Origin: Ulvibacter algarum
GTDB lineage: Bacteria > Bacteroidota > Bacteroidia > Flavobacteriales > Flavobacteriaceae
NCBI GenBank assembly: GCA_947488905.1
Contig: CANLBJ010000006.1
Location: 124,001 to 188,000, forward strand
Direction: 5' to 3'
Length of the DNA stretch: 64,000 nt
Part shown: piece after piece, positions 37,283 through 46,602 of the stretch
Numbering within the stretch: position 1 is the stretch's first letter
Layout: each line of letters begins with the position of its first letter
The notes under the pieces: model-generated
What the model was told of the DNA's origin: nothing
The model's database searches: none
The model's input: the letters and a program-made list of their open reading frames with translations, nothing else
Program-made: the position numbers and the translations under genes

Positions 37283-38041
37283 TTATCTAGTTAATAAAAT
37301 AACCACACTTAGCGCTAGAGATGCAATAGTTAACATAGTACCTGTGTCTAGAATACCAGAGCCTTTTATAACACGGTCATTAGGGTTTACTATAATAACA
37401 TCATTAGGTTTTATTAGATAATATGGGCTTTCTAACCAGTCTGACTTTGTTAAATCAAAATGGGTTACGGTTCTTTTTGCGTCTATTTCTCTAATTAACA
37501 CCACGTCTTTACGCGCTGCGTTAATAGTTAAATCTCCGGCAAGACCAAAAGCCTGTAACAGGTTTATATTGTTTTCTGTAAAGCTATAGGTACCTGGCGT
37601 TTTTACCTCGCCCAGTATAGTCACCTTGGCATTTAAAAGCCTAATATTTACGCTTGGGTTTACTAGATGATCGCCAGTTTCTAGCAGGTCTTTTATGTGA
37701 GCCTCTAGCTGGCTTATTGTTTTATTTGCTACAGAGATCTCACCTAATAACGGAAAAGAAATAGTCTGCCCTACAGAAACCAAATACCCTTCTAGCTGCA
37801 TTAACTCTAGCGTGTTTGCTTGTATAGTTGCAGGCGTTATTTTATTATACGGTATTGCCGTCTCTGGCACGAGCGCGCCTACCGTTATTTTTAATATATC
37901 ATTAGGCTGTAGTGTAGGGTTTATATAACTAACCTCGGTATCACTGTAAGCATTGATATCTTGCATGTAAAGCACTTCTTTTTTAGACTTACAAGATTGC
38001 AAAACAACGAGCACTAAAAGCCCTAAAAATTTAAGTTTCAT
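37283..38041 (-). CDS. wza: Outer-membrane polysaccharide export lipoprotein (Wza-like)
   Basis: A 252-residue lipoprotein (lipobox VVLQSC) with a Poly_export domain (YINPTLQPNDILKITVGAL) and SLBB-type repeats (VTILGEVKTPGTYSF). It would form the export channel that works with the co-polymerase encoded just downstream. A C-terminal hydrophobic helix (MLTIASLALSVVILL) spans the outer membrane, as in other Bacteroidota members. About 160 bases of non-coding DNA separate it from the gene before it. Confidence 0.93.
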   Translation of the reverse strand: MKLKFLGLLVLVVLQSCKSKKEVLYMQDINAYSDTEVSYINPTLQPNDILKITVGALVPETAIPYNKITPATIQANTLELMQLEGYLVSVGQTISFPLLGEISVANKTISQLEAHIKDLLETGDHLVNPSVNIRLLNAKVTILGEVKTPGTYSFTENNINLLQAFGLAGDLTINAARKDVVLIREIDAKRTVTHFDLTKSDWLESPYYLIKPNDVIIVNPNDRVIKGSGILDTGTMLTIASLALSVVILLTR

Positions 38042-38204
38042 AAAGTAAAATTAAGATTACAAATATACTTTGATTTAAGCCCAAAGTAAAGGCTTTTTAT
38101 AATGAGTAAGTGATTATTAACCTGCAAGCAATAGCTCTTTTTTTTTGCTTCGGAAATTTTAAAAACATTAAAAATTACACGTCACAAGACAAGCTGTTAT
38201 TAAC

Positions 38205-39317
38205 TTACCCTTCTTGCTTTTGCAGTGCTCTTTTTGCTGCTATCTTTTTACGTAAGCTATTAAATATGAGCAAGAACAAAGCAAAACAAAGCAATAACAT
38301 ACCTAGTAAAACAAAGCTATTAAACATAGAGGCTAGCCACACAAAAAGTATCACCATCACATAGTTTATAAACCCTAATAACATACTGGCATTAAAGTGT
38401 GACATACCGCTGTCTATTAAAATATGATGTGTGTGATTTCTGTCTGGAAAAAAAGGACTTTTACCATTTAATAATCGCACGCCTATAACCCGTAGCATAT
38501 CAAATAAAGGGATGCATAAGATAGCAGCAATAACCAGCAAACTATTTTCAGACTTAAAACTAAAGGCTTTATAACTTGTTACATCTAGTGCTATAAATTT
38601 TATGCTTAAAAAAGCAATACAAAAACCTATAAGCAAAGAGCCCGTATCACCCATAAACACTTTTTTCTTTCTAGAAAAATTATAGACCAGATACGCTAAC
38701 AACATACCTATAAAACTCAAGCATATTAAAAAATAGAAATAGAGCCCTAGATTAAAAAACATTAACCCAAATACACTAAAAATAATCCCGGCTATTGTAG
38801 CCGCGAGACCGTCTATACCATCTATTAAATTATAAGCATTAATAATACCTAGAGATAGTAGTACACTCCCTATATAAGATACTGCCAAGGGTATTTCATA
38901 AATACCCAAAAACCCGTTCAGGTTAGTAATCTCCATCGCACTATTAAAAAACAAAAACATAGTAGCTAAGGCTTCTAGTATTAATTTTGCGCGGGGCGAT
39001 GATACCACAAGATCATCTTTTGCACCCACCATAAATATAAGCGTACTACTCGCTATAAGGTTAAGCCCTATGTGCTCTGTGTCAAAATACTGTATAAAAA
39101 ACATCGCCATAATAAGCGTGATAAAAAATGAAACTCCCGCCATGGTAGGCGTAGCATCACTATGTGAGCTGCGGTTGTCTGGCGTGTCATTTAACTTTCT
39201 TGTGACCATCACCCAACTTATTTTTGGGATAATGTAATACACAAGCAAAAACGAATTAACAAGTGATAGCACACTCATTAACTCTAGGTTAGATAGCAAT
39301 TGTTGTATTTGTATCAT
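38205..39317 (-). CDS. Undecaprenyl-phosphate sugar-1-phosphate transferase (MraY/WecA family)
   Basis: A 370-residue polytopic protein with about 10-11 helices. Catalytic loops typical of the family are present: NLIDGIDGLAA, MGDTGSLLIGF and the His-rich PDRNHTHHIL. It starts repeat-unit synthesis by moving a sugar-1-phosphate, probably an N-acetylhexosamine, onto the lipid carrier. The GT26 gene before it on the minus strand probably adds the second sugar. Confidence 0.93.
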   Translation of the reverse strand: MIQIQQLLSNLELMSVLSLVNSFLLVYYIIPKISWVMVTRKLNDTPDNRSSHSDATPTMAGVSFFITLIMAMFFIQYFDTEHIGLNLIASSTLIFMVGAKDDLVVSSPRAKLILEALATMFLFFNSAMEITNLNGFLGIYEIPLAVSYIGSVLLSLGIINAYNLIDGIDGLAATIAGIIFSVFGLMFFNLGLYFYFLICLSFIGMLLAYLVYNFSRKKKVFMGDTGSLLIGFCIAFLSIKFIALDVTSYKAFSFKSENSLLVIAAILCIPLFDMLRVIGVRLLNGKSPFFPDRNHTHHILIDSGMSHFNASMLLGFINYVMVILFVWLASMFNSFVLLGMLLLCFALFLLIFNSLRKKIAAKRALQKQEG

Positions 39318-39345
39318 AGCATATCGTTTTGTTTGTAAAAAAACT

Positions 39346-40062
39346 TTAAGATACTTTAGCCTTTACTAAAGCCCATAAAAAGGAAGGGGTAGAAACAAAA
39401 TTTCGTCTCCATAAACGTTTGGGTTCTCTTACTAATCTTGGCAACCACTCTAGACCTATTTTTATCCAGAACGGGCTAGAGCGTTTTACGGTACCTGCAT
39501 AAAAATCAAACACAGCACCTATAGAGGTAATCACCGTAGCATCTATCTGTTCTTTATTAGTGTACACCCATTTTTCTTGCTTGGGCGCTGTCATCCCTAC
39601 AAATAAAAAATCTGGCTTAAATACAGAGACCGCCGCTAGCATCGCACGCGTATCTTCTTTAGTAAATGTGGGCTTGTATGGGGGCGAATAAGACCCTACT
39701 GTGATACCAGGAAACTCTTTTTGTATTCTTGCTTCTATGAGTTGTAAGGTGGCGGTAGATGCGCCTAGATAAAAAACACGTTGCTTATGCTTGTTTGCTT
39801 GCGTTAATAAATACTGATGGATATCTGCGCCCGCAATTTTATCTATTTTTTTACCTGTGAGCACCTTTGTTGCTAGCACAATACCAGAACCGTCTGGCAA
39901 TAAAACATCGCCCGCTAATAAGGCTGCTTTAAAAACAGCATCTTCTTTAGTCACGCAATAAGAGTGCGGATTTATTGTATTAATAACACACTTTTCATCT
40001 AGCTTAATAGATGAAAGCGGCGCATTAAAAACTTGATGCTTTACCAGTTGTTTTAAATCCAT
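39346..40062 (-). CDS. WecG/TagA/CpsF family glycosyltransferase (GT26)
   Basis: A 238-residue enzyme with the family blocks ITPDG-like LLPDGSGIV, FYLGAS, MTAPKQEKWV and the C-terminal IGAVFDFYAGTVKRSSPFWIK then EWLPRLVREPKRLWRR. It adds the second sugar, often an N-acetylmannosamine or its uronate, to the lipid-linked primer. Composition is close to that of gmd and fcl and less AT-rich than the central genes. Confidence 0.93.
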   Translation of the reverse strand: MDLKQLVKHQVFNAPLSSIKLDEKCVINTINPHSYCVTKEDAVFKAALLAGDVLLPDGSGIVLATKVLTGKKIDKIAGADIHQYLLTQANKHKQRVFYLGASTATLQLIEARIQKEFPGITVGSYSPPYKPTFTKEDTRAMLAAVSVFKPDFLFVGMTAPKQEKWVYTNKEQIDATVITSIGAVFDFYAGTVKRSSPFWIKIGLEWLPRLVREPKRLWRRNFVSTPSFLWALVKAKVS

Positions 40063-40086
40063 AATGTCAAAGTAACTTTTTACTAT

Positions 40087-41253
40087 TTAATTTTTTACTG
40101 CTTTTAAATAGCCTTGTAATAACAATTTATAATAAGATGCAGCACTATACTTTTGCTGTACTCTATTAAACCCTTCTATTCCCATTTTTTCTATTAATGC
40201 CGTGTTTTCCCATACGTCATTAATAGTTTTTGCAAGTGCTATAGAATTTCCAGACTCAAAAAGCAAACCTGTAACTCCTTCTTCTACAACCTCAGGATAA
40301 CCTGCCATCTTGGGTGCTATAATGGGTAACTTATACGCCATTGCTTCTGGAAAAACCATTGGGAAACCCTCATAACAAATACTAGAATGCACATATAATC
40401 TTGCCTTTTTATAAAAACTAGATAAAGCAGCTGCGTCTAGCATGCCTTCTAAAATCACATTTTCTGGAATCTCTAAAGTTTCTATATATCCTTCACGTGC
40501 TGTACCTGCAAGACAAAACCTAATGTGTGGCAATTGTCTAGCGGCATCTAATAATAGTGGGATTCCTTTTTCTGGACTTAACCTTCCTGCAAAGGCAACA
40601 TATTTTCTTTCTGAAATATTAAAAGCAGTATCCGCTAGTTCTTTACTATAAAAATTAGGCAACACCTCACATTTTTCTGCGGCAAAACCATTAGCCACTA
40701 GTTTATTTTTCTGAAACGCTGTAAGACATAAAAAGGTAGTCACGTTTTCTGTATAATAGTTTTTAGTTCTTGCCCAAAAGTTACGCAAAGCATACCCTGT
40801 GCTTTTAAAAAGAGAACCCTCACAATTATTAGTAATACAACTCAGCTCTTTTGAAGGACCTGTACATTTTTCGCAAATTTCTCCTTTGTTAAAAAACAAA
40901 CCGTTAGGGCATAATAACCTATAATTATGTACCGTCATCACAATAGGAAAGCCCATCTTTTTTATCACTGGCAATATCGCTGGCGATATTAAAGGATATA
41001 AATTATGTATGTGCACCACATCTGGTTGCTCTTTAGATAAAAGTGCTTTTATTTCTTTTATAGATTTTGGGTTGTTAAAAGCAGAAAAAAATGCCTTCAT
41101 TTTTGCATTAGGCATCGTCTCTAACTCTTCACTACTTCTATAATAGGTAATAACCTCATGACCGTTAGACCTCAACAGTTTTATATGAGCTTCTACAACG
41201 GCCTCTTCGCCACTAAACTTGCCGTATTTGTTATGAATGAGAAGTATTTTCAC
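40087..41253 (-). CDS. Glycosyltransferase family 4
   Basis: A 388-residue GT-B enzyme. The N-terminal domain has KYGKFSGEEAVVEAH and a Cys-rich insertion (CPNGLFF, CEKCTG, NCEGS) typical of a GT4 subgroup. The C-terminal domain has FAGRLSPEKGI and the EX7E region SICYEGFPMVFPEAMAYKLP. Its start codon overlaps the stop of the next upstream glycosyltransferase (41250-41253). It lies at the border between the conserved and variable parts of the operon. Confidence 0.92.
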   Translation of the reverse strand: MKILLIHNKYGKFSGEEAVVEAHIKLLRSNGHEVITYYRSSEELETMPNAKMKAFFSAFNNPKSIKEIKALLSKEQPDVVHIHNLYPLISPAILPVIKKMGFPIVMTVHNYRLLCPNGLFFNKGEICEKCTGPSKELSCITNNCEGSLFKSTGYALRNFWARTKNYYTENVTTFLCLTAFQKNKLVANGFAAEKCEVLPNFYSKELADTAFNISERKYVAFAGRLSPEKGIPLLLDAARQLPHIRFCLAGTAREGYIETLEIPENVILEGMLDAAALSSFYKKARLYVHSSICYEGFPMVFPEAMAYKLPIIAPKMAGYPEVVEEGVTGLLFESGNSIALAKTINDVWENTALIEKMGIEGFNRVQQKYSAASYYKLLLQGYLKAVKN

Positions 41254-42368
41254 TTATCTAATTCTGTAATTAACAAGTTAACTTTACTTGTGAATGTAAA
41301 TGGCATTTTACTATCTTTCATACTGACAATATCACCTTTAACTAAACGTACTTTTTCTAATTCATCAATTAAACAACTTAACAAATCTGCTTCGTTGTAT
41401 GGATCAAAAACATTACCGTTATGTTTATTAATTAGTGAAGACGCACCTGCAAGTTTAGAACAAAAAACAGTACATCCAGATAAAAGTGCTTCATTTACAA
41501 CTGCACCAAAAGGCTCATAAGTGCTTGGTAGCACAAAGACATTTGCAACATTATACCAAGCATATAAATCTAAGCCTTCTTTTCTACCTGTAAATATTAC
41601 ATTATTACTGATATTTAATTTAGCTGTCAATATTTTCAAATCATTTTTTAGATCACCGCCTCCGACTAGAACTAATTTAGTATCATCATTTTTTAATTGA
41701 GAAAAAACATTTAATAGGAATGAAAGATTTTTAACATCAACCAACCTGCCTACAAAAAGTATTACTTTTTTATTAGTCAAATTGTATTCATTTCTAAGTG
41801 CATTAGAAATATTTAAACTCAGTTCTAGTTCTGTTCTAAAACATACTTCTGAATGAATAACTGGAAGTAATAAAAGGTTTGGCTTTTTTGAAACGTTTTT
41901 TTCAAACCAATCACACACCTCAACACTTGGCAGAATAACTCCATCAATCTTTTTAGACAATGAATTTCTAAAGAATTTTCTAAGTCCTTTTCTTTGTATT
42001 GAATTTTCTATACTATCATCACTCATAGTATAAATATCGACACTGCTATTAAGAATTAATCTATAGAATAATGCTAAAAAAGTAAGAAGACCATACTCTG
42101 AACAAAGTATAACATCTGGCTTCTCTCTTTTGATAACACCTAAAGCACCAAATCTAATAGAGCGACCTAAAATTTCAAAACCATTATTTAAATAATTAAT
42201 ATTAAATAAACATTTAGCTTTTAACACATTTTGATCAAATTTTTGATCTGAAACATTATACAGGTTGAAATAGAATGAAGTATTGAAAGCCGTTGATAAT
42301 TCATTAAAAAAGTCAACTCTGTAAGGAGCAAGTGCAGGATGGAAAACAAGTAATTTTTTTTTCATCAT
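41250..42368 (-). CDS. Glycosyltransferase family 4
   Basis: A 372-residue GT-B enzyme. It has LFVGRLVDVKNLSFLL, the nucleotide-sugar region LVGGGDLKNDL and the EX7E-type STYEPFGAVVNEALLSG. It begins the visibly more AT-rich central part of the operon. The donor and acceptor sugars cannot be read from the sequence. A weakly hydrophobic N-terminus (KKKLLVFHPALAPYRVDFFNEL) is typical of GT4 enzymes. Confidence 0.92.
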   Translation of the reverse strand: MMKKKLLVFHPALAPYRVDFFNELSTAFNTSFYFNLYNVSDQKFDQNVLKAKCLFNINYLNNGFEILGRSIRFGALGVIKREKPDVILCSEYGLLTFLALFYRLILNSSVDIYTMSDDSIENSIQRKGLRKFFRNSLSKKIDGVILPSVEVCDWFEKNVSKKPNLLLLPVIHSEVCFRTELELSLNISNALRNEYNLTNKKVILFVGRLVDVKNLSFLLNVFSQLKNDDTKLVLVGGGDLKNDLKILTAKLNISNNVIFTGRKEGLDLYAWYNVANVFVLPSTYEPFGAVVNEALLSGCTVFCSKLAGASSLINKHNGNVFDPYNEADLLSCLIDELEKVRLVKGDIVSMKDSKMPFTFTSKVNLLITELDK

Positions 42369-42424
42369 TTATATGTAACTTCTATGTGACATCAAGCTTT
42401 GTAAACAACTGACAATCTGAGCTT

Positions 42425-43099
42425 TTACCGTTGCCTTTCCCATTTAATATTTTCCTTTATTGTTTTTGCAGGCGTACCTCCATAAATTGAATTAGCAACA
42501 TTAAAACTACCTGTAACAACAGCTCCAGTTGCTATAATAGAATTATCTGCAATTTTACTACCTTTTAAAATGGTTACACCATATCCAATCCAAACATGAT
42601 TGCCTATTATTACTTGAATAGCGTTATTAATTCTTTCATCAGTCTTGATATCATAAATAGGATGACTATCTCCATTTCTTATCTGTATGTTTGAAGAGAA
42701 CATACAATCTTCACCAACTCTAATAGACTCTCCCTCAGTAGCAGCCAAATGAGCACCTTCAATTGTTGTTTGGCCTCCTATTGTAATTATACCCGAATCA
42801 TCTTCAATCCAAAATGCCGTATTAATCATACTGCAATGTTTCCCAATTATTATTTTACAATTGTCACCCTTAATATATAAAAGACAATTATTTAGTTTAC
42901 ATTCCGGATGTATTTTAATGATATTGTTATAACCTGATACTTTGAATTTAGTGTTTTTAAGAAATACACCTTTTGTTATAATTTTATTAGTGCTAGAAAA
43001 ATTAAATACAATATTTAAAAAAAATAGATTATGCAAGACAGCAATAATAATTAGAAAATTCGGATTGTTTTTTAAAAATAATATGATTTTACTTTTCAT
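42425..43099 (-). CDS. Left-handed beta-helix acyltransferase (CatB/WbbJ type)
   Basis: A 224-residue protein. An N-terminal hydrophobic segment is followed by hexapeptide repeats (IIIGKHCSMIN, ITIGGQTTIEGAHLA, VIIGNHVWIGYGVTILKGSKI) and the usual GTPAKTIKENIKW end. The His in NGDSHPIYD is the probable catalytic base. It likely O-acetylates a sugar of the repeat unit. Confidence 0.9.
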   Translation of the reverse strand: MKSKIILFLKNNPNFLIIIAVLHNLFFLNIVFNFSSTNKIITKGVFLKNTKFKVSGYNNIIKIHPECKLNNCLLYIKGDNCKIIIGKHCSMINTAFWIEDDSGIITIGGQTTIEGAHLAATEGESIRVGEDCMFSSNIQIRNGDSHPIYDIKTDERINNAIQVIIGNHVWIGYGVTILKGSKIADNSIIATGAVVTGSFNVANSIYGGTPAKTIKENIKWERQR

Positions 43100-43203
43100 T
43101 AAGCTTGTTTGTAAATAGGTTTAAAAGAAAAAGGTTACTATGATTTCAAGTAAATCACTAATAATGATTCATAAGGTCAAACCTATTAAAAATTAGATTT
43201 TTT

Positions 43204-44061
43204 TTATTTTAATCTAGCCCATAATACAGGAAACAACGTTTTTAGCCATAACATTACAAATGCATAAGGCAAGGTTATTGGAAAGTGTTTTTTTACATAA
43301 AACAAGTATTCTTTATAAGCAAGACCTGTAGGGCTTTTTAAATACTCAATGCGTTTTTTTAAATTTAAATTATTTTTCCAATTATTACCATGATCATCTT
43401 TACAATAACCACCTATTTCCGGTGTTAACAATACAGGGAAACCAGCTTTATTTGCTCGTAAAGCATAATCATAATCAGCAATACCATGAGTATACTTGTC
43501 TGATAGCACACCTATTTTTTTTACGACATTTGCATCAACCCAAAGTATATTCGCATTAGCTGTGTCAATTTTCTGTGGTTCTTTACCTGGTAATATACTT
43601 TTAGTTTTAATTCTCAAACCCCTTTTTTTAATAACATTCCCACCATAAGTAATTTCATTATTCATTTTATCTATAGTCGCAGCTGAGTATACCCCAGAAA
43701 GCCCAAATTTCCTTATAGCAAACTCATTGGTATTTTTAAACAACTCAATAAAGTTAGGTTTTAAAACAACATCATCATTTAATAAAATAAAAGCATCGTA
43801 CTGCTTCGTATCTATTGCAGTATTCCAAGCTAGACGCATACCGCCTGCCCAAAATAAATTACCGTTACCTTTTATTATGCTTACATTTTGAAAAGCTGCT
43901 GCTACTTCTTTAGAAGTACCATCTGTAGAACCATCATCCACTAGATAAACATCAAAATAAAAGCTTAAAGGTAATTGCGCATTATATAAGCTCTGTAGGC
44001 ACTTCAATGTTTGCTTTTTTCGGTTGTGACACGTAAGCAATACTGCGATTGTATTTTTCAT
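43204..44061 (-). CDS. Glycosyltransferase family 2
   Basis: A 285-residue GT-A enzyme, rhamnosyltransferase-like in pattern. It has VLLTCHNRKKQTLKCLQSL, the donor site VDDGSTDGT, GNGNLFWAGGMRLAW and the metal motif LLNDDV. Its first 80 bases lie inside the 3' end of the polymerase gene in another frame. That overlap is real, because the TCHNRK strand is needed for the fold. Confidence 0.92.
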   Translation of the reverse strand: MKNTIAVLLTCHNRKKQTLKCLQSLYNAQLPLSFYFDVYLVDDGSTDGTSKEVAAAFQNVSIIKGNGNLFWAGGMRLAWNTAIDTKQYDAFILLNDDVVLKPNFIELFKNTNEFAIRKFGLSGVYSAATIDKMNNEITYGGNVIKKRGLRIKTKSILPGKEPQKIDTANANILWVDANVVKKIGVLSDKYTHGIADYDYALRANKAGFPVLLTPEIGGYCKDDHGNNWKNNLNLKKRIEYLKSPTGLAYKEYLFYVKKHFPITLPYAFVMLWLKTLFPVLWARLK

Positions 44062-45208
44062 AAATAAAAATAAAAGGTAGACTTAAAAAGAGTGGGTAAT
44101 TAAATAATTGCTCGCCCTGCAATAAGGCCAGTATGGCAATTAAAAATAACCATGGATGATTAGTGTTATACTTTATAATAAAGAATGAATAAAATAGTAA
44201 ACTTAAAACTCCCATAGAAGCTAAAAAATTACTAAAACCATTACCATGACCAAGTGTTTCATCTTGTAACCAAGGATGGTCTTCATAACGGGTGCTAGCA
44301 TGCATACCATTACCAAACAATGGATTTTTCTCAATATAATGCCAATCAAACATTAATGACCCAAACCTAGTATTTGAGAATTCACCGTCTAATGTTTGAG
44401 AAGTTTCAAATTGTCCAGACACTTTCTCTTGTAAAAATTCTAAATTTTGAAATAAAGTATATGAGCCAACAATTGTCAATATAACTATAGGTATAGTTAT
44501 CAATTTATATTTTGATGAAAATTCATTATATAAAGTTGTTATAATAATAAAAAACAACACAAAATAACCTGTTGTGCTTAGGGTTGTAATTAATGCAATT
44601 AAGACTATTAAAACTTTAAATTTATGTAGTTTTAATAATTTTCTAAGATTACCTAAGTAGAAAAGAAACGCCAAATTTATATAGCAAGCAAAAGCGCCAG
44701 GCTCCCAAAACATACCAGAGTTGCGCAGTCCATCTCCATTTTGGGTAAATACAATTATACTTTTTAAATTAGTTGTTTCAAGCAATAAATTAGGTATATC
44801 AAAACCTAAATAATTATATATAAAACCTATTATACTAATAAAGCATATGTAATAAATAATTTTAAAATAGACTATCTTAAAATTCTTTGCTACATATCTT
44901 ATGACAATATAACCAAATACTATTTTTAACAAAAACCCAATCACCCCTGGATATGAAACAAAACCAAGTAATAATTTTTGTGAGAAAAAAACAAGTGTGT
45001 AGAAAATTAAAAAAAGATATAAATATCTTGATTTCCTACTATTAAAATAAGAATAATGATAAACAGCAAATAAAATAACAAAACCAGAAAAAACATACTG
45101 AGTATTTTCAGTGCCAAAACTAAAAAATGGATTACCACTTAATGCTAACAATAAAAGCAGATAAAAATAATCTGTTACTACTTTAAGTTTTTTAAGCTTA
45201 ATATTCAT
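43982..45208 (-). CDS. O-antigen/capsule polymerase (Wzy-like)
   Basis: A 408-residue polytopic protein with about 10-12 helices and a large periplasmic loop between late helices. The loop has NTRFGSLMFDWHYIEKNPLFGNG and the GHGNGFSNFLASMG motif seen in Wzy/O-antigen-ligase-like proteins. As the only such protein in the operon it is the likely polymerase of lipid-linked repeat units. Confidence 0.88.
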   Translation of the reverse strand: MNIKLKKLKVVTDYFYLLLLLALSGNPFFSFGTENTQYVFSGFVILFAVYHYSYFNSRKSRYLYLFLIFYTLVFFSQKLLLGFVSYPGVIGFLLKIVFGYIVIRYVAKNFKIVYFKIIYYICFISIIGFIYNYLGFDIPNLLLETTNLKSIIVFTQNGDGLRNSGMFWEPGAFACYINLAFLFYLGNLRKLLKLHKFKVLIVLIALITTLSTTGYFVLFFIIITTLYNEFSSKYKLITIPIVILTIVGSYTLFQNLEFLQEKVSGQFETSQTLDGEFSNTRFGSLMFDWHYIEKNPLFGNGMHASTRYEDHPWLQDETLGHGNGFSNFLASMGVLSLLFYSFFIIKYNTNHPWLFLIAILALLQGEQLFNYPLFLSLPFIFIYEKYNRSIAYVSQPKKANIEVPTELI

Positions 45209-45344
45209 TATTTAAATAATCTGGATATTTGTTGCATTTATTATTTGTTTTAAATCTTCACTTTATAAGTTTTGTTTATTGTCGTTATATAATCACAGCA
45301 TATTGATTTCACATTAATATAGTAAAAAGCATATACCTAATAAT

Positions 45345-46598
45345 CTAACCAATTATTTGCTTATAAGTTTTAAGTAAATTTTCAACAATTACTTCACGGT
45401 TATGTCGTTTTTCGGCAATCAATTTTGATTGTTGCCCTGTATTCTTAACAAGAGTATCACTATCATTTAACAGACGTAAATAATGTACAATTTCAAAGAC
45501 ACCATTTGAAGGTACTAAAAAACCTGTTTTATTATGTTCAATTAAAGTTGAAACTCCCCCAACGTTGCAAGCAATTACAGGTAATCCTAACATTTGTGCC
45601 TCACATATTGCGTTAGAACTATTGTCAATATAAGATGGATGTACAAAAACATCTGCACTTTTTAAAAATATGAATAACTCCTCTGGTTTCATAATCCCCT
45701 TGCATACAATATCAACTTCCTTATGTTTTATTCTTTCTATTTTCTCAAAATGCTTAAACAGAATACTACTTTCTTGTATACCTACAATGTTCCATTCAAA
45801 CTCAAAATCTACTAATTCTTTAAGCAATTTAGCTGTCTTAAGTATTAGATCTATGCCTTTATATACAGTAGGCGACAAGGTTGAGACAATTATAAACTTG
45901 TTATTCTTTTTAAATGGTAGGCTCTCATTATCATAAAACAAAGGGCGTAAAATCTCGTCTATGTGATAATATTGAACATCTTTATTATACAATTTAACAA
46001 CCATCTTATCCCAATGTGTTCTTCCCATCATATACTTAGCGTTCATCAAAACTTTTCTTTCTCTTAAAGCTTGATTATAAAACCTCTTGTAATCAAAAGC
46101 AGGACTATTACCTTTTATAGTTTTGAAAAAATAATCGATGTTTAAATGAAAACTAAATGTTGAATATTTAACAGGAAAATAAGTATTTAAACAAGGGTTT
46201 ATTAGTCCTTGAATATGATAAACGACGGGTATATTTGTAAAATTCTGGACTTGTGAAAAAACACCTTCTGTTCCAAAAACCTGAATGATATCAGGTTGGA
46301 AATCGGTAATTACATCTTCAATATCCTTTCTAACATTCCTCTTTTCAATTTTTCCAATCCAATTATATATTAATTTTTTAAAAGGATTTTTTTTTGGTTT
46401 CAATAGTATCGGATAGTAAGTACTATTATTTTTGATTTTTTTATCAGAATCCTTATCGTGTAAGAAACTCACTCCTAACTCTATTCCCTGCCTCTCTCTT
46501 ATTAGTAATTCCAATGACTCTATCCAACCACAACCATGATAATGATTATTTCCTTGTTCGTAAAGAGATGGTGTACCTGTAAACCAAAGAACTCTCAT
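45345..46598 (-). CDS. Glycosyltransferase family 4
   Basis: A 417-residue GT-B enzyme. It starts MRVLWFTGTPSLYEQGN and has KFIIVSTLSPTVYKGIDLIL, KSADVFVHPSYIDNSSNAICEAQMLGLPVIA with the conserved Glu, and GGVSTLIEHNKTGFLV. Substrates are unknown. It belongs to the AT-rich central cassette and follows the next glycosyltransferase by 4 bp. Confidence 0.92.
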   Translation of the reverse strand: MRVLWFTGTPSLYEQGNNHYHGCGWIESLELLIRERQGIELGVSFLHDKDSDKKIKNNSTYYPILLKPKKNPFKKLIYNWIGKIEKRNVRKDIEDVITDFQPDIIQVFGTEGVFSQVQNFTNIPVVYHIQGLINPCLNTYFPVKYSTFSFHLNIDYFFKTIKGNSPAFDYKRFYNQALRERKVLMNAKYMMGRTHWDKMVVKLYNKDVQYYHIDEILRPLFYDNESLPFKKNNKFIIVSTLSPTVYKGIDLILKTAKLLKELVDFEFEWNIVGIQESSILFKHFEKIERIKHKEVDIVCKGIMKPEELFIFLKSADVFVHPSYIDNSSNAICEAQMLGLPVIACNVGGVSTLIEHNKTGFLVPSNGVFEIVHYLRLLNDSDTLVKNTGQQSKLIAEKRHNREVIVENLLKTYKQIIG

Positions 46599-46602
46599 CT
46601 TA

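Noticed and set aside
38110-38364. 84-codon plus-strand open frame near the WecA-like gene
   Set aside because: Most of it overlaps the conserved transferase gene in antisense and its product is low-complexity; no support as a gene.
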